Shown here: positions 43,221 to 53,006 of the stretch, piece by piece | Layout of the letters: each line of letters opens with the position of its first letter | Position numbering within the stretch: position 1 is the stretch's first letter | Source: an uncultured Collinsella sp. | GTDB lineage: Bacteria > Actinomycetota > Coriobacteriia > Coriobacteriales > Coriobacteriaceae | Direction of reading: 5' to 3' | DNA: 64,000 bases | Assembly (NCBI GenBank): GCA_959023295.1 | Contig: CAUFBM010000007.1 | Location: 1-64,000, forward strand | The notes under the pieces: model-generated | What the model was told of the DNA's origin: nothing | Database searches by the model: none | Seen by the model: the letters and a program-made list of their open reading frames with translations, nothing else | Program-made: the position numbers and the translations under genes

Positions 43221-43578
43221 GTCAGACTGTCTCCGCGCCCAAGAGGTCTTGGAGGCCATCGCTGAAACGAACGAGCGCATCAAGGCTTTTGGTATCACCG
43301 AGGACCAGTTTCTGCATGCGAATGACGTGCGGACGAGGGCGTTGGCGGACTCCCTTTTGATGTGCGCGCTTAGGGTGACGGAAGAAGCGGGCAAGTTGTC
43401 GGAACGCTCGCAGCGGCTTCATCCCGAAATTGAGTGGCGTGGAATTATCGGCATGAGAAATTACCTCGCGCATGATTACGGCAATGTCGACCGATCGGTT
43501 GTTTGGGATGCGGTGACGATGGAGTTCCCGGCGCTGGAACGAGCGTGTAGGCAAATTGTTTCCGAATCCGAGCGATAA
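43207..43578 (+). CDS. HEPN-domain toxin (HepT-like ribonuclease)
   Basis: A 123-residue all-helical protein with the HEPN active-site motif RX4HXY: Arg84, His89 and Tyr91 in RNYLAHDY. HepT proteins are RNases, reported to act on tRNA, and are silenced when MntA AMPylates the motif tyrosine; that tyrosine is present. The start at 43207 lies inside the end of the MNT gene, typical of these pairs. It may serve in phage defence or element stability. Confidence 0.82.
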   Translation: MIARKSDCLRAQEVLEAIAETNERIKAFGITEDQFLHANDVRTRALADSLLMCALRVTEEAGKLSERSQRLHPEIEWRGIIGMRNYLAHDYGNVDRSVVWDAVTMEFPALERACRQIVSESER

Positions 43579-43711
43579 TCACTTGCCATACCAGCCTGTT
43601 CGCACACGTTTTTTGAGCGCTTGATACGCTTTAACCCTGCGGAAACATTTTTCTGCGATAGTATCTGCGATATAGACCAGTCGAAACCCGCCCGAAAGAA
43701 AGGGGAGCGAC

Positions 43712-45049
43712 ATGAACCAGCAGAACATCGATTACGTACTCCGCTCTGTAGAGCAGCGTGACATCCGCTTTGTGCGTCTGTGGTTTGTCGACATTCTCGG
43801 CCGCCTCAAGAACTTTGCCATTAGCCCCGAGGACCTCGAGGTCGCTTTTGAGGAGGGTATTGGCTTTGACGGCTCCGCCATCGAGGGCTTTGCCACGCCC
43901 GAGGAAGCCGACATGCTGGCGTTCCCCGATGCTTCGACCTTCCAGATCCTGCCGTGGCGCCCGAGCCACAACGGCGTAGCCCGCGTGTTCTGCGACGTGT
44001 GCACTCCCGATCGCAAGCCGTTTGCCGGCGACCCGCGCGATGCCCTGCGCCGCATGTTCCGCAAGGCCGAGAAGGCTGGCTATCTGCTTAACGTGGGTGC
44101 CGAGCTGGAGTATTACTACTTCCCCGACGAGCACACCCCCGAGCCGCTCGACAACGTGGGCTACTTCGATCTTTCGGTAAGCGATGCCGCCCGCGACCTG
44201 CGTCGCAACACGGTCCTCACGCTCGAGAAGATGTCCGTGCCCGTGGAGTACACCTTCCATGCCGCCGGCCGCTCGCAGCACGGTATGAGCCTGCGTCACG
44301 CCGAGGCCCTGAGCATGTCCGACGCCATCACCACGGCCAAGCTCATCATTAAGCAGCAGGCCTACGAGAGCGGGTGCCACGCCTCCTTTATGCCCAAGCC
44401 GTTGGCGGGCGAGGACGGCAGCGCTATGTTTTTGCATCAGTCGCTGTTCGACCATGACGGCAACAACGTCTTTTGGGGCGAGGACGACGAGAAGTACCAC
44501 CTCTCCGAAATCGCCAAGCACTATATGGCCGGTATCTTGGCGCACGCGCGCGAGATTAGCGCCATCACCAACCCCACGGTCAATTCGTACAAGCGCATCA
44601 CCACGGGCGGCGACTCCGTGCCGCAGTACGCCACGTGGGGCCTGCGCAACCGCGCGAGTATGGTCCGCATTCCGGTCTACAAGCCCGGCAAGCAGCTGTC
44701 CACGCGCATCGAGCTGCGTAGCCCCGACCCCATGGCCAACCCGTATCTGGTCAACGCCGTCACGCTGGCGGCTGGTCTGGACGGCATCGAGCGCAAGCTG
44801 GAGCTCCCGCCCGAGGCCACGGCCGAGACGCTCAAGCTTACCGACCGTCAGATGGTCGACGCCGGCTACACGCCGCTGCCGCGCTCGCTCAAAGAGGCGC
44901 TCGACGTGTTTGAGGACTCGCAGTTTATGAAGGATGCCCTCGGCGAGCACATTCACAGCTTCTTCCTCAAAAAGAAGCGCGACGAGTGGCATAAGTTTGA
45001 GTCTACGATCACCGAGTGGGAGATCAAGCACTACCTGGCGAACTCCTAA
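43712..45049 (+). CDS. glutamine synthetase-family protein with substituted metal ligands
   Basis: A 445-residue protein with full GS I architecture: an N-terminal beta-grasp domain (FVRLWFVDILGRLKNF) and a catalytic domain with GAELEYYYF (Glu131, Glu133), GCHASFMPKPL, NSYKR and RIELRSPDPMANPYL. By alignment from memory to canonical GlnA, HHE reads FHA (Ala184), QHE reads QHG (Gly191) and the GSGMH histidine is Phe240, so three of six metal ligands are lost. The flap Glu is replaced by Asp301. It may be inactive in glutamine synthesis or act on other substrates. GAAAGGGGAG precedes ATG 43712. Confidence 0.85.
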   Translation: MNQQNIDYVLRSVEQRDIRFVRLWFVDILGRLKNFAISPEDLEVAFEEGIGFDGSAIEGFATPEEADMLAFPDASTFQILPWRPSHNGVARVFCDVCTPDRKPFAGDPRDALRRMFRKAEKAGYLLNVGAELEYYYFPDEHTPEPLDNVGYFDLSVSDAARDLRRNTVLTLEKMSVPVEYTFHAAGRSQHGMSLRHAEALSMSDAITTAKLIIKQQAYESGCHASFMPKPLAGEDGSAMFLHQSLFDHDGNNVFWGEDDEKYHLSEIAKHYMAGILAHAREISAITNPTVNSYKRITTGGDSVPQYATWGLRNRASMVRIPVYKPGKQLSTRIELRSPDPMANPYLVNAVTLAAGLDGIERKLELPPEATAETLKLTDRQMVDAGYTPLPRSLKEALDVFEDSQFMKDALGEHIHSFFLKKKRDEWHKFESTITEWEIKHYLANS

Positions 45050-45099
45050 TCGCGCTGGCTTGTTCCAGTACGATTGAGCTCATTTCTTTGGAGGCCGAT

Positions 45100-45762
45100 A
45101 TGTCCGAAAAGAGTGCCCTGTTCATGGCGCGCACGACGCGCTTCCACGAGTTTGCCCGCAGCTTGACGACTACCCTGGGTGTCGAGGTGAGCCTGGCAAC
45201 CCCTGATTCGCCAACTGCGGCGCACGACTTTGACCTGCTGATCCTCGATTCCGACGGCATCCGCAGCGACCGCATCGATCAGATTGCCAAGTGGCTTGAC
45301 GATCGCGGCGGTGTCCCCATGCTGGTGATCGTTGACGACGAGGCACTCGGTACCCTGCGCCTGCCCAATCACGCGCATGCCGACTTTGTGTGCCCCACGG
45401 CGACGCCCAACGAGCTCAAGGCTCGCGCGCAGCGCCTGATGGGCGAGGAGGAGACCGTCACCGCCGACGATGTGCTCAACATCGATAACCTCGAGATCAA
45501 CCTGGCTACCTACCAAGTGACGCTCGATAACGAGCCCATCGACCTGACGCTGATGGAGTACTCGCTGCTGAGCTTTTTGGCGACGCACCCCAACCGCGCC
45601 TACAGCCGCGAGGTGCTGCTGCACCGCGTGTGGGGCTTTGAGTACTGCGGCGGCACGCGCACCGTCGACGTGCACATCCGACGCATCCGCTCCAAGGTGG
45701 GCCCGCAGATCGCGGCACACATCACCACCGTCCGAGGCGTGGGCTATCTGTTTAAGGACTAG
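45100..45762 (+). CDS. OmpR-type regulator with atypical receiver, GlnR-like
   Basis: A 220-residue DNA-binding protein. The C-terminal winged helix is typical OmpR (LTLMEYSLLSFLATHPNRAY, RTVDVHIRRIRSKVG, TTVRGVGYLF). The N-terminal receiver-like domain is poorly conserved: LLILDSDG could hold the Asp, but the conserved Lys and acidic pair are not evident. Actinobacterial GlnR has the same build and controls nitrogen genes; its place 50 bases after the GS-like gene supports that role. GGAGG lies before ATG 45100. Confidence 0.75.
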   Translation: MSEKSALFMARTTRFHEFARSLTTTLGVEVSLATPDSPTAAHDFDLLILDSDGIRSDRIDQIAKWLDDRGGVPMLVIVDDEALGTLRLPNHAHADFVCPTATPNELKARAQRLMGEEETVTADDVLNIDNLEINLATYQVTLDNEPIDLTLMEYSLLSFLATHPNRAYSREVLLHRVWGFEYCGGTRTVDVHIRRIRSKVGPQIAAHITTVRGVGYLFKD

Positions 45763-45766
45763 ATTT

Positions 45767-45803
45767 CCACCACAAAGGGGACAGGCACCTTTGTGGTGGT
45801 TTT
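45767..45803 (+). terminator. terminator, family R5 copy 1
   Basis: Perfect 12-bp stem CCACCACAAAGG/CCTTTGTGGTGG (45767-45778/45788-45799), loop GGACAGGCA, then TTTTG. Same sequence occurs at 60623 and 62208. Confidence 0.88.
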
Positions 45804-45970
45804 GACGCAGGTGCGGGTTCCTTTCGAGTTTGCAGCAGAACTTAAGCCTTCCTAAAAGATTGCGTTCTCGTACACGTACGCCTGCATATTGGGGTACAAC
45901 TCAACGTGAACAATGATGGCCCGCCACATGTTTGGCGGGCCTTTGGTTATTTGACGAAAGGATCGCAGCC

Positions 45971-47437
<1,467 letters not shown>

Positions 47438-47463
47438 CGAGCCGTATCACACATACCGATGCC

Positions 47464-47506
47464 AGAGGGGGCTGTCCCGCCAACGCGGGACAGCCCCCTC
47501 TTTTCT
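47464..47506 (+). terminator. htrA terminator
   Basis: Perfect 17-bp stem (47464-47480/47485-47501, loop CAAC) followed by TTTCTTG. A small palindrome TGATCCGTT/AACGGATCA (47510-47540) follows and resembles the arms of palindrome 2 at 4190. Confidence 0.9.
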
Positions 47507-47687
47507 TGTTGATCCGTTGGAGGCGGAGGAAAACGGATCATTTAGAAATGGCAAGGGCATGGTTTGATCGCGCGATCCACTCCGGTCTGGCGGCTGCCGA
47601 TTCGGTGCGGTTTGAAAGGGTTATTCGGCCTCGTCGTGGCCGGTGGTACTCTAGTAGCCGTTTGAAATCGAGCGAAGGAGTGCCGCT

Positions 47688-49916
47688 ATGGAGCAATCGA
47701 GCCTGTTTGGTGACGGTGTGGATATCGATACCAAAACGCCCGCGAGCGCGGATGCCGCCGCACCGACCGACGCCCATGCCCAGGCGGCAGCGCGCGCGGC
47801 CGAGCTGCGCCATGAGCTCGATTACCACGCGTACCGCTACTACATGCTTGACGCACCCGAGATTACGGACGCCGCTTTCGACAAAATGCTCGTTGAGCTG
47901 CAGGAGATCGAGGCGACCTACCCCGATTTGGTGACGCCCGACAGCTATACCCAGCGCGTGGGCGGCTACGTGAGCGAGCAGTTTACGCCGGTCACGCATA
48001 TGGCGCGCATGTATTCCATGGACGATGCCATGGATCTGGACGAACTCGACGCGTGGCTCCAGCGTGCCGAGGATGCGCTCGGTGCCGGCAGCGTCACCTA
48101 TACCTGCGAGCTTAAGATCGACGGTCTGGGTGTGGCGCTTACCTACCAAAACGGCACCTTTGTGCGCGCCGCCACGCGCGGCGACGGCACCACGGGCGAG
48201 GATGTATCGCTCAACGTGCGCACCATCAAGGATGTGCCCATGCATCTGTCCGAGGCGGCGCTCGCCCACATGGGCGCCGACCGCGGGCGCACCATCGAGG
48301 TACGCGGCGAGGTCTACATGCCCAAGGGCAGCTTCGTGCGCCTAAATGAAGAAGCCGATGCCGAGGGCCGCGATCCCTTCGCCAACCCGCGCAACGCTGC
48401 CGCAGGATCCTTACGCCAAAAGGATCCAAAGGTTACGGCGCGCCGCGACTTGGCCACCTTTATCTACGCCATTGCCGATACCGACCCGCTGCACGTCCAC
48501 AGCCAGCGCGAATTTCTCGACTGGCTGCGCAGCGCCGGCTTCAGCGTCAACCCCAACGTGGCTCGTTGCGCCACGCCGGCCGAGGTCCACGAGTTCTGCG
48601 CCCAGGCACTTGAGCACCGCGGTGACCTGGACTACGACATCGACGGCGTGGTCGTAAAGGTCGACAGCTTCCAGCAGCAGCTCGACCTGGGCTTTACCGC
48701 TCGCGCACCGCGCTGGGCCATTGCCTTTAAGTTCCCGCCCGAGGAAAAGCAGACCGTACTGCGCGAGATTCGCATCCAGGTAGGCCGCACCGGTGTGCTC
48801 ACGCCGGTCGCCGAGTTCGACCCGGTGACGGTTGCCGGCTCCACTATCGCGCGCGCCACGCTGCACAACATCGACGAGATCCGTCGCAAAAACGTACGCG
48901 AGGGCGACACCATCATCGTGCACAAGGCGGGCGACGTAATCCCTGAGGTCGTGGGCCCGGTGCTCGACAAGCGCCCGGCCGATTCGGTCGACTGGCACAT
49001 GCCCGAGGTCTGCCCCGTGTGCGGCAGCCCCGTGGTTCACGAGGATGGCGAGGTGGCCTACCGCTGCGTGTCCATCGACTGCCCCGCACAGCTCAAGGAG
49101 CGCCTGCTCCACTGGGTGAGCCGCGGCTGCATGGACGTCGACGGCCTGGGCGACGAGATCGTCGACAAGATGATCGCCGCTGGGCTGATTCACGATGTCG
49201 CGGACTTCTACCAGCTCACGGTCGACGACATCGCCGGACTGGACACGGGACGCACCTATGCCAGCTCCAACAGCAAAAAGGGCGTCAAGAAGGGCGACCC
49301 CATCCCGGTGGGCCTCAAGACGGCCGAGAAAATCATCGCCGAGCTCAACAAGTCCAAGAGCCAGCCGCTCGGTCGCGTGCTGTTTGCCCTGGGCATCCGC
49401 CACGTGGGCAAGAGTGTGGGCGAGGTCATCGCCGAGCGATTCCTGTCGATTGACAAGCTCATCTTGGCGAGCGAAGAGGATATCGCCGAGTGCGAGGGCA
49501 TCGGTCCCAAGATTGCGGCGAGCGTCAAGCAGTTCCTGGCCGTGCCCGAAAACCTTGCCGTGCTGGAGCGCCTGCGCCAGGCGGGCCTGTCGCTCGAGGT
49601 CGACTTGGGCGCCGCGCATGCACAAGCCGCAGCCGACGCTGGCGTGGCAGGCGATCTCGCCGATGCACAACCGCTCGCGGGTCTGACCTTTGTACTCACG
49701 GGCACGCTCGTCAACCGCACTCGCGACGAGGCGGGCGCGGCGCTCAAGGTGCTCGGCGCCAAGGTTTCGGGCAGTGTGTCGAAGAAGACGAGCTATCTGA
49801 TCGCCGGCCCCAAGGCGGGCTCCAAGCTCGCCAAAGCCGAGCAGCTGGGCGTGCCCGTGCTGGACGAGGACGCGCTCGAGCAGATCTTAGCTACTGGTGA
49901 GGTGCCCCAGGCTTAA
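47688..49916 (+). CDS. ligA: NAD-dependent DNA ligase
   Basis: Replicative DNA ligase (742 residues) that seals nicks with NAD. Domain order: Ia (YHAYRYYMLDAPEITDAAFD), adenylation with Lys143 in ELKIDGLG, OB-fold, four-Cys zinc finger (CPVCGSPVV and CVSIDCPAQ), helix-hairpin-helix region, and a C-terminal BRCT domain (LAGLTFVLTGTLVNRTRDEA). A basic insert of about 20 residues (SSNSKKGVKKGDPIPVG) sits between the hairpins. The N-terminus is extended by about 30 low-complexity residues. GAAGGAG precedes ATG 47688. Confidence 0.95.
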   Translation: MEQSSLFGDGVDIDTKTPASADAAAPTDAHAQAAARAAELRHELDYHAYRYYMLDAPEITDAAFDKMLVELQEIEATYPDLVTPDSYTQRVGGYVSEQFTPVTHMARMYSMDDAMDLDELDAWLQRAEDALGAGSVTYTCELKIDGLGVALTYQNGTFVRAATRGDGTTGEDVSLNVRTIKDVPMHLSEAALAHMGADRGRTIEVRGEVYMPKGSFVRLNEEADAEGRDPFANPRNAAAGSLRQKDPKVTARRDLATFIYAIADTDPLHVHSQREFLDWLRSAGFSVNPNVARCATPAEVHEFCAQALEHRGDLDYDIDGVVVKVDSFQQQLDLGFTARAPRWAIAFKFPPEEKQTVLREIRIQVGRTGVLTPVAEFDPVTVAGSTIARATLHNIDEIRRKNVREGDTIIVHKAGDVIPEVVGPVLDKRPADSVDWHMPEVCPVCGSPVVHEDGEVAYRCVSIDCPAQLKERLLHWVSRGCMDVDGLGDEIVDKMIAAGLIHDVADFYQLTVDDIAGLDTGRTYASSNSKKGVKKGDPIPVGLKTAEKIIAELNKSKSQPLGRVLFALGIRHVGKSVGEVIAERFLSIDKLILASEEDIAECEGIGPKIAASVKQFLAVPENLAVLERLRQAGLSLEVDLGAAHAQAAADAGVAGDLADAQPLAGLTFVLTGTLVNRTRDEAGAALKVLGAKVSGSVSKKTSYLIAGPKAGSKLAKAEQLGVPVLDEDALEQILATGEVPQA

Positions 49917-49935
49917 GGCATCAATAGTCAAATTG

Positions 49936-49980
49936 AAGAACCGCCCGGAAGCACGATGCCTTCCGGGCGGTTCTTACTTT
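49936..49980 (+). terminator. ligA terminator
   Basis: Perfect 16-bp stem (49936-49951/49960-49975) followed by ACTTTG. Confidence 0.85.
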
Positions 49981-50063
49981 GCTGGGGAAACGGGCACCGT
50001 GATCTGCGTCACGTAGGTTGCTGGGTCGTCGCTGATGATGTCGTCGATGAGGGCGATCTCGCG
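49974..50063 (-). pseudogene. C-terminal remnant, possibly of a MerR regulator with GyrI-like domain
   Basis: Between the MATE stop and the ligA terminator the minus strand reads REIALIDDIISDDPATYVTQ, then ITVPVSPAK and a stop. This resembles the last residues of GyrI-like effector domains (YVTEIQVPV type) found at the end of MerR multidrug regulators. The frame is closed by a stop directly upstream, so only about 29 codons survive. The MATE promoter has a MerR-like operator, which supports the idea. Confidence 0.4.
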
Positions 50064-50071
50064 TCACCCTG

Positions 50072-51418
50072 CTACGCTGCCAATTTGTCAAAAGCTCCGC
50101 GGCGGTTGAGCACGGTAAACGCGACAACACAAATGACCGCCGATAGAATCGACCCGCACGGCGAGGCGATGCCCATAGGAAACAACGTATCGGAATAGGC
50201 GTTCGACAGCAGCCACGCGCCCGGCACGCGAATGAGCGCCACGGCCAGCACGTTGTGCGCAAAGCCGATGTAGCTCTTGCCGTACGCAGCGAAAAAGCCG
50301 CTAAAGCAAATGTGGATGCCGGCAAAGATTGCGTCGAAAATATAACTGTGCATATAGCCGGTACCGGCCGCGACCACTGCGGGGTCCTTGGCAAAAAAGC
50401 CAATAAACGCCGGCGCCACCAGCCACATCAGCACCGTGATCAGGCAGCCGTACACTACCGAGATGGTCATGGCATCCTTGAGCACCTGACGTGCGCGGTC
50501 ACCCTTGCCCGCGCCAGCGTTTTGCGCCGTGAGCGCGCTGACGGTAGCGCCCATGGAACTCGGCACGATAAACAAAAAGCTGATCATCTTCTCGACCAAG
50601 CCCACGGCGGCGGCGTCAACGAGCCCTCGGTGGTTGGCGATGACGGTGATAAACATAAACGCCACCTGGATGCAGCCGTCCTGCACGGCCACGGGCACAC
50701 CGATCTTAAGGATGCTACCGAGCACTTCGGGCTGGGGGCGCAGGTCGCTGCGCTTGAGGTGAATGTGCGTACGGCGGCTCTTGAGCCACACGAGCGCGAG
50801 GGCAACGCTTGCCGTCTGGGCGGTTACCGTGCCGAGTGCCGCGCCTACGGGGCCGAGCCCCATGTGGCCGATAAACAGAAAGTCGAGCGCGATGTTGATG
50901 ATGCATGCCACGCCGATCACGTACATGGGCGAGCGCGAATCGCCCAGCCCGCGAAAGATGGCCGAAAGAATGTTGTACGCGGCGATAAAGGGAATGCCGA
51001 TAAAGCAGATACGCAGGTAGGCGGCGGTGCCTTCGACTGCCTCGGCCGGCGTGCCAATGAGTGCCACAATCTGCGGACACAGTGCGAGCAGGACAGCGGC
51101 CAGCACCACCGAGACACCCATAAAGAGCGTGATGGTGTTGCCGATGGCAGTCTCGGCGCGGTCGAAGCGGCGCGAGCCCACGGCGTGGCCGACGATAACC
51201 GTCGTTCCCATGGCCAGGCCCACGAGCGTCACGGTAATGATATAGAGCGTCTGCGCGCCGTTGCCCACGGCGGTGATGCCGGCGGCGCCGCTAAACTGCC
51301 CCATCATGTACAGGTCGGCCATGCCGTAGAGCATCTGCAAAAAGTACGAGAGCATATAGGGCAGGGCAAAGACCGCGATGGTCTTAAGGACATTGCCGCG
51401 TGTGAGGTCGTGTTCCAT
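50072..51418 (-). CDS. MATE-family multidrug/cation exporter
   Basis: A 448-residue inner-membrane antiporter with 12 predicted helices in two MatE halves (FALPYMLSYFLQMLYGMADL; VGHAVGSRRFDRAETAIGNT; ILKIGVPVAVQDGCIQVAF). It exports cationic drugs or metabolites using an ion gradient. The start is ATG 51418 with a weak ribosome site. A MerR-type operator overlaps its promoter, and a decayed regulator fragment follows the stop, so control may have changed. Confidence 0.9.
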   Translation of the reverse strand: MEHDLTRGNVLKTIAVFALPYMLSYFLQMLYGMADLYMMGQFSGAAGITAVGNGAQTLYIITVTLVGLAMGTTVIVGHAVGSRRFDRAETAIGNTITLFMGVSVVLAAVLLALCPQIVALIGTPAEAVEGTAAYLRICFIGIPFIAAYNILSAIFRGLGDSRSPMYVIGVACIINIALDFLFIGHMGLGPVGAALGTVTAQTASVALALVWLKSRRTHIHLKRSDLRPQPEVLGSILKIGVPVAVQDGCIQVAFMFITVIANHRGLVDAAAVGLVEKMISFLFIVPSSMGATVSALTAQNAGAGKGDRARQVLKDAMTISVVYGCLITVLMWLVAPAFIGFFAKDPAVVAAGTGYMHSYIFDAIFAGIHICFSGFFAAYGKSYIGFAHNVLAVALIRVPGAWLLSNAYSDTLFPMGIASPCGSILSAVICVVAFTVLNRRGAFDKLAA

Positions 51419-51465
51419 AGGTGGGGCTTTCTGGCTGGGTTTGTTTTGCTACCAGTGTAGTGAAA

Positions 51466-51489
51466 ACCCTACAACGATTGTAGAGTCAA
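51466..51489 (-). promoter_or_regulatory. MerR-type operator in the MATE promoter
   Basis: On the minus strand TTGACT (51489-51484) is followed by a 9-bp imperfect repeat ACTCTACAA-TCG-TTGTAGGGT. A TTCACT -10 would leave the long 19-base spacer typical of MerR-controlled promoters. Confidence 0.5.
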
Positions 51490-51569
51490 GGTTTGTGACG
51501 ACGACGGGGCGAAAAAAGTCACGCTCCAAGCACGATGCTTTGACCCCTCCGTGCTCCTCACCTCGCCTC

Positions 51570-51634
51570 AAACCATCACAACATTCGACGTTTTTTGCCA
51601 AAATCGGGAAAAGCATCGAATGTTGTGATGGTTT
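51570..51634. repeat. 65-bp palindrome, family R4 copy 1
   Basis: Perfect 19-bp arms (51570-51588/51616-51634) with core CATCACAACATTCGA around a 27-base centre. 101 bases before the nuclease-like gene. Confidence 0.9.
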
Positions 51635-51735
51635 TTCTACCACTCGACCGGGTGGAATCGCTTTCTTGCGCACGAAGGTGTGCGGACCCGTGGGCGGGGG
51701 AATAAGGTTGGTTATCCGACTCCATTGGAGGGCTC

Positions 51736-52773
51736 ATGGACCTGCCGATCGTCCTGTCCCATAAGACTGCCTGGCTGTACCACAACGTGGCGCGCCCGTC
51801 CGAGCCGCTCTCGCGAGCAAGCAGCCTATACGATGAGGACTCGCTTGCTAACGAGGCGGAGTCGACCGCGAGCCTGCCCAAATTGGGACTCGATGCCAAG
51901 GGGCTGAGGGCTTCAACGGCAGTTGGGATCGTTACCGACTATCTGGTTTCGCTTGGTATTCCACGAGAAGAGCTCGATCATATCGACACGCTCGTCAACT
52001 TCGATTTTGAGCGCTCGACGCCGGCTGGATTTAGGTGCCACGTGTTTGGGGCGCCGGTACCTCCAGGTCATCTTATCGAGGTGGCAGAGGGCCTTCTAGT
52101 GGTTGATGAGGTCATGTGTTTTGTCCAAGCGGGTTCGTGGATGAGCGAGCCCGAGCAGTTGGAATATGGCTACGAAATCTGTGCCCGATACCATTTGAAT
52201 CATCTGTCGACAGGCGATTATATCGAGATGGGGCAGAGGTATACCGTTGCCGATTTGATTGCCTATTGCAATGAGAACCGATCTCGTCAGGGGGCTATAC
52301 GCGCGGTCGCCGTGCTCAAGCGCGTGCACGATGGCGCGCGATCGCCCATGGAGACGGCCACCGCAATCATGGTCGTAGCAAAACGTTCCCAGGGAGGGCT
52401 GGGATACGCCAAGATCGAGCTCAACCGTCGGGTCGATGTTCCCAACGAGTTCAAGTATCTCGCAAAGGCCGGGTATTTCAAGATCGACGTATATGCGCCT
52501 GCGAGCGGTACGGGGATTGAATACAACGGCTCGGACCATCTTGATAAACAGCGCAGTGCATCTGATGCGGAGCGTATGACCGTGCTGAGCGCGCTGGGCT
52601 TTAGGATGATCGTCCTCACCGGGACTCAGTTTGCCCACCAGCTGCAATTGCACCGGGCGATGAACGCCATCGCGCTCGCTATGGGCCTTAAGTGCGACCG
52701 AAGCGAAGCGTTCCAGAAACGTCAAAACGACCTGCGAGAATTCGTGATTCGGCACTGGGACGGCGGCCTTTAG
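51736..52773 (+). CDS. PD-(D/E)XK (DUF559/Vsr-like) nuclease-fold protein with AbiEi-like N-terminal region
   Basis: A 345-residue cytosolic protein. The C-terminal third has SPMETATA (residues 203-210), then FKIDVYAPASGTGIEYNG with Asp251 and Glu262, His268, Asp277/Arg280 and GFRMIVLTGTQF. This is the pattern of DUF559/Vsr-like nuclease folds, though the usual Lys of ExK is Asn264. The N-terminal two thirds have the layout of AbiEi-type proteins, without a clear helix-turn-helix. GGAGGG precedes ATG 51736. Two near-identical R4 palindromes flank the gene. It may process or mobilise the repeats, but activity is unproven. Confidence 0.6.
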   Translation: MDLPIVLSHKTAWLYHNVARPSEPLSRASSLYDEDSLANEAESTASLPKLGLDAKGLRASTAVGIVTDYLVSLGIPREELDHIDTLVNFDFERSTPAGFRCHVFGAPVPPGHLIEVAEGLLVVDEVMCFVQAGSWMSEPEQLEYGYEICARYHLNHLSTGDYIEMGQRYTVADLIAYCNENRSRQGAIRAVAVLKRVHDGARSPMETATAIMVVAKRSQGGLGYAKIELNRRVDVPNEFKYLAKAGYFKIDVYAPASGTGIEYNGSDHLDKQRSASDAERMTVLSALGFRMIVLTGTQFAHQLQLHRAMNAIALAMGLKCDRSEAFQKRQNDLREFVIRHWDGGL

Positions 52774-52811
52774 GGGCGTTCCGGCCCTTCTACGGGGTGC
52801 CATGGACAGGC

Positions 52812-52876
52812 AAACCATCGCAACATTCGACGTTTTTTGCCAAAAACGGGAAAAGCATCGAATGTTGTGATGGTTT
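52812..52876. repeat. 65-bp palindrome, family R4 copy 2
   Basis: Same length, orientation and centre as copy 1 (one centre base differs). One arm change, CATCGCAAC, is a G-T pair, so the RNA hairpin stays intact. 38 bases after the nuclease-like gene. Confidence 0.9.
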
Positions 52877-53006
52877 GTGTTGAGGATGGGCTTGGAAAGT
52901 CCGTTTTGCTCGAAGCGACCTGTCCTGTCGTACGGGTGTCGGCATGATTCTCTCGTGGGGTATTATGTTTTCCGAAGAATAAAACGCCGCACGAGAGGAG
53001 GGCTGC

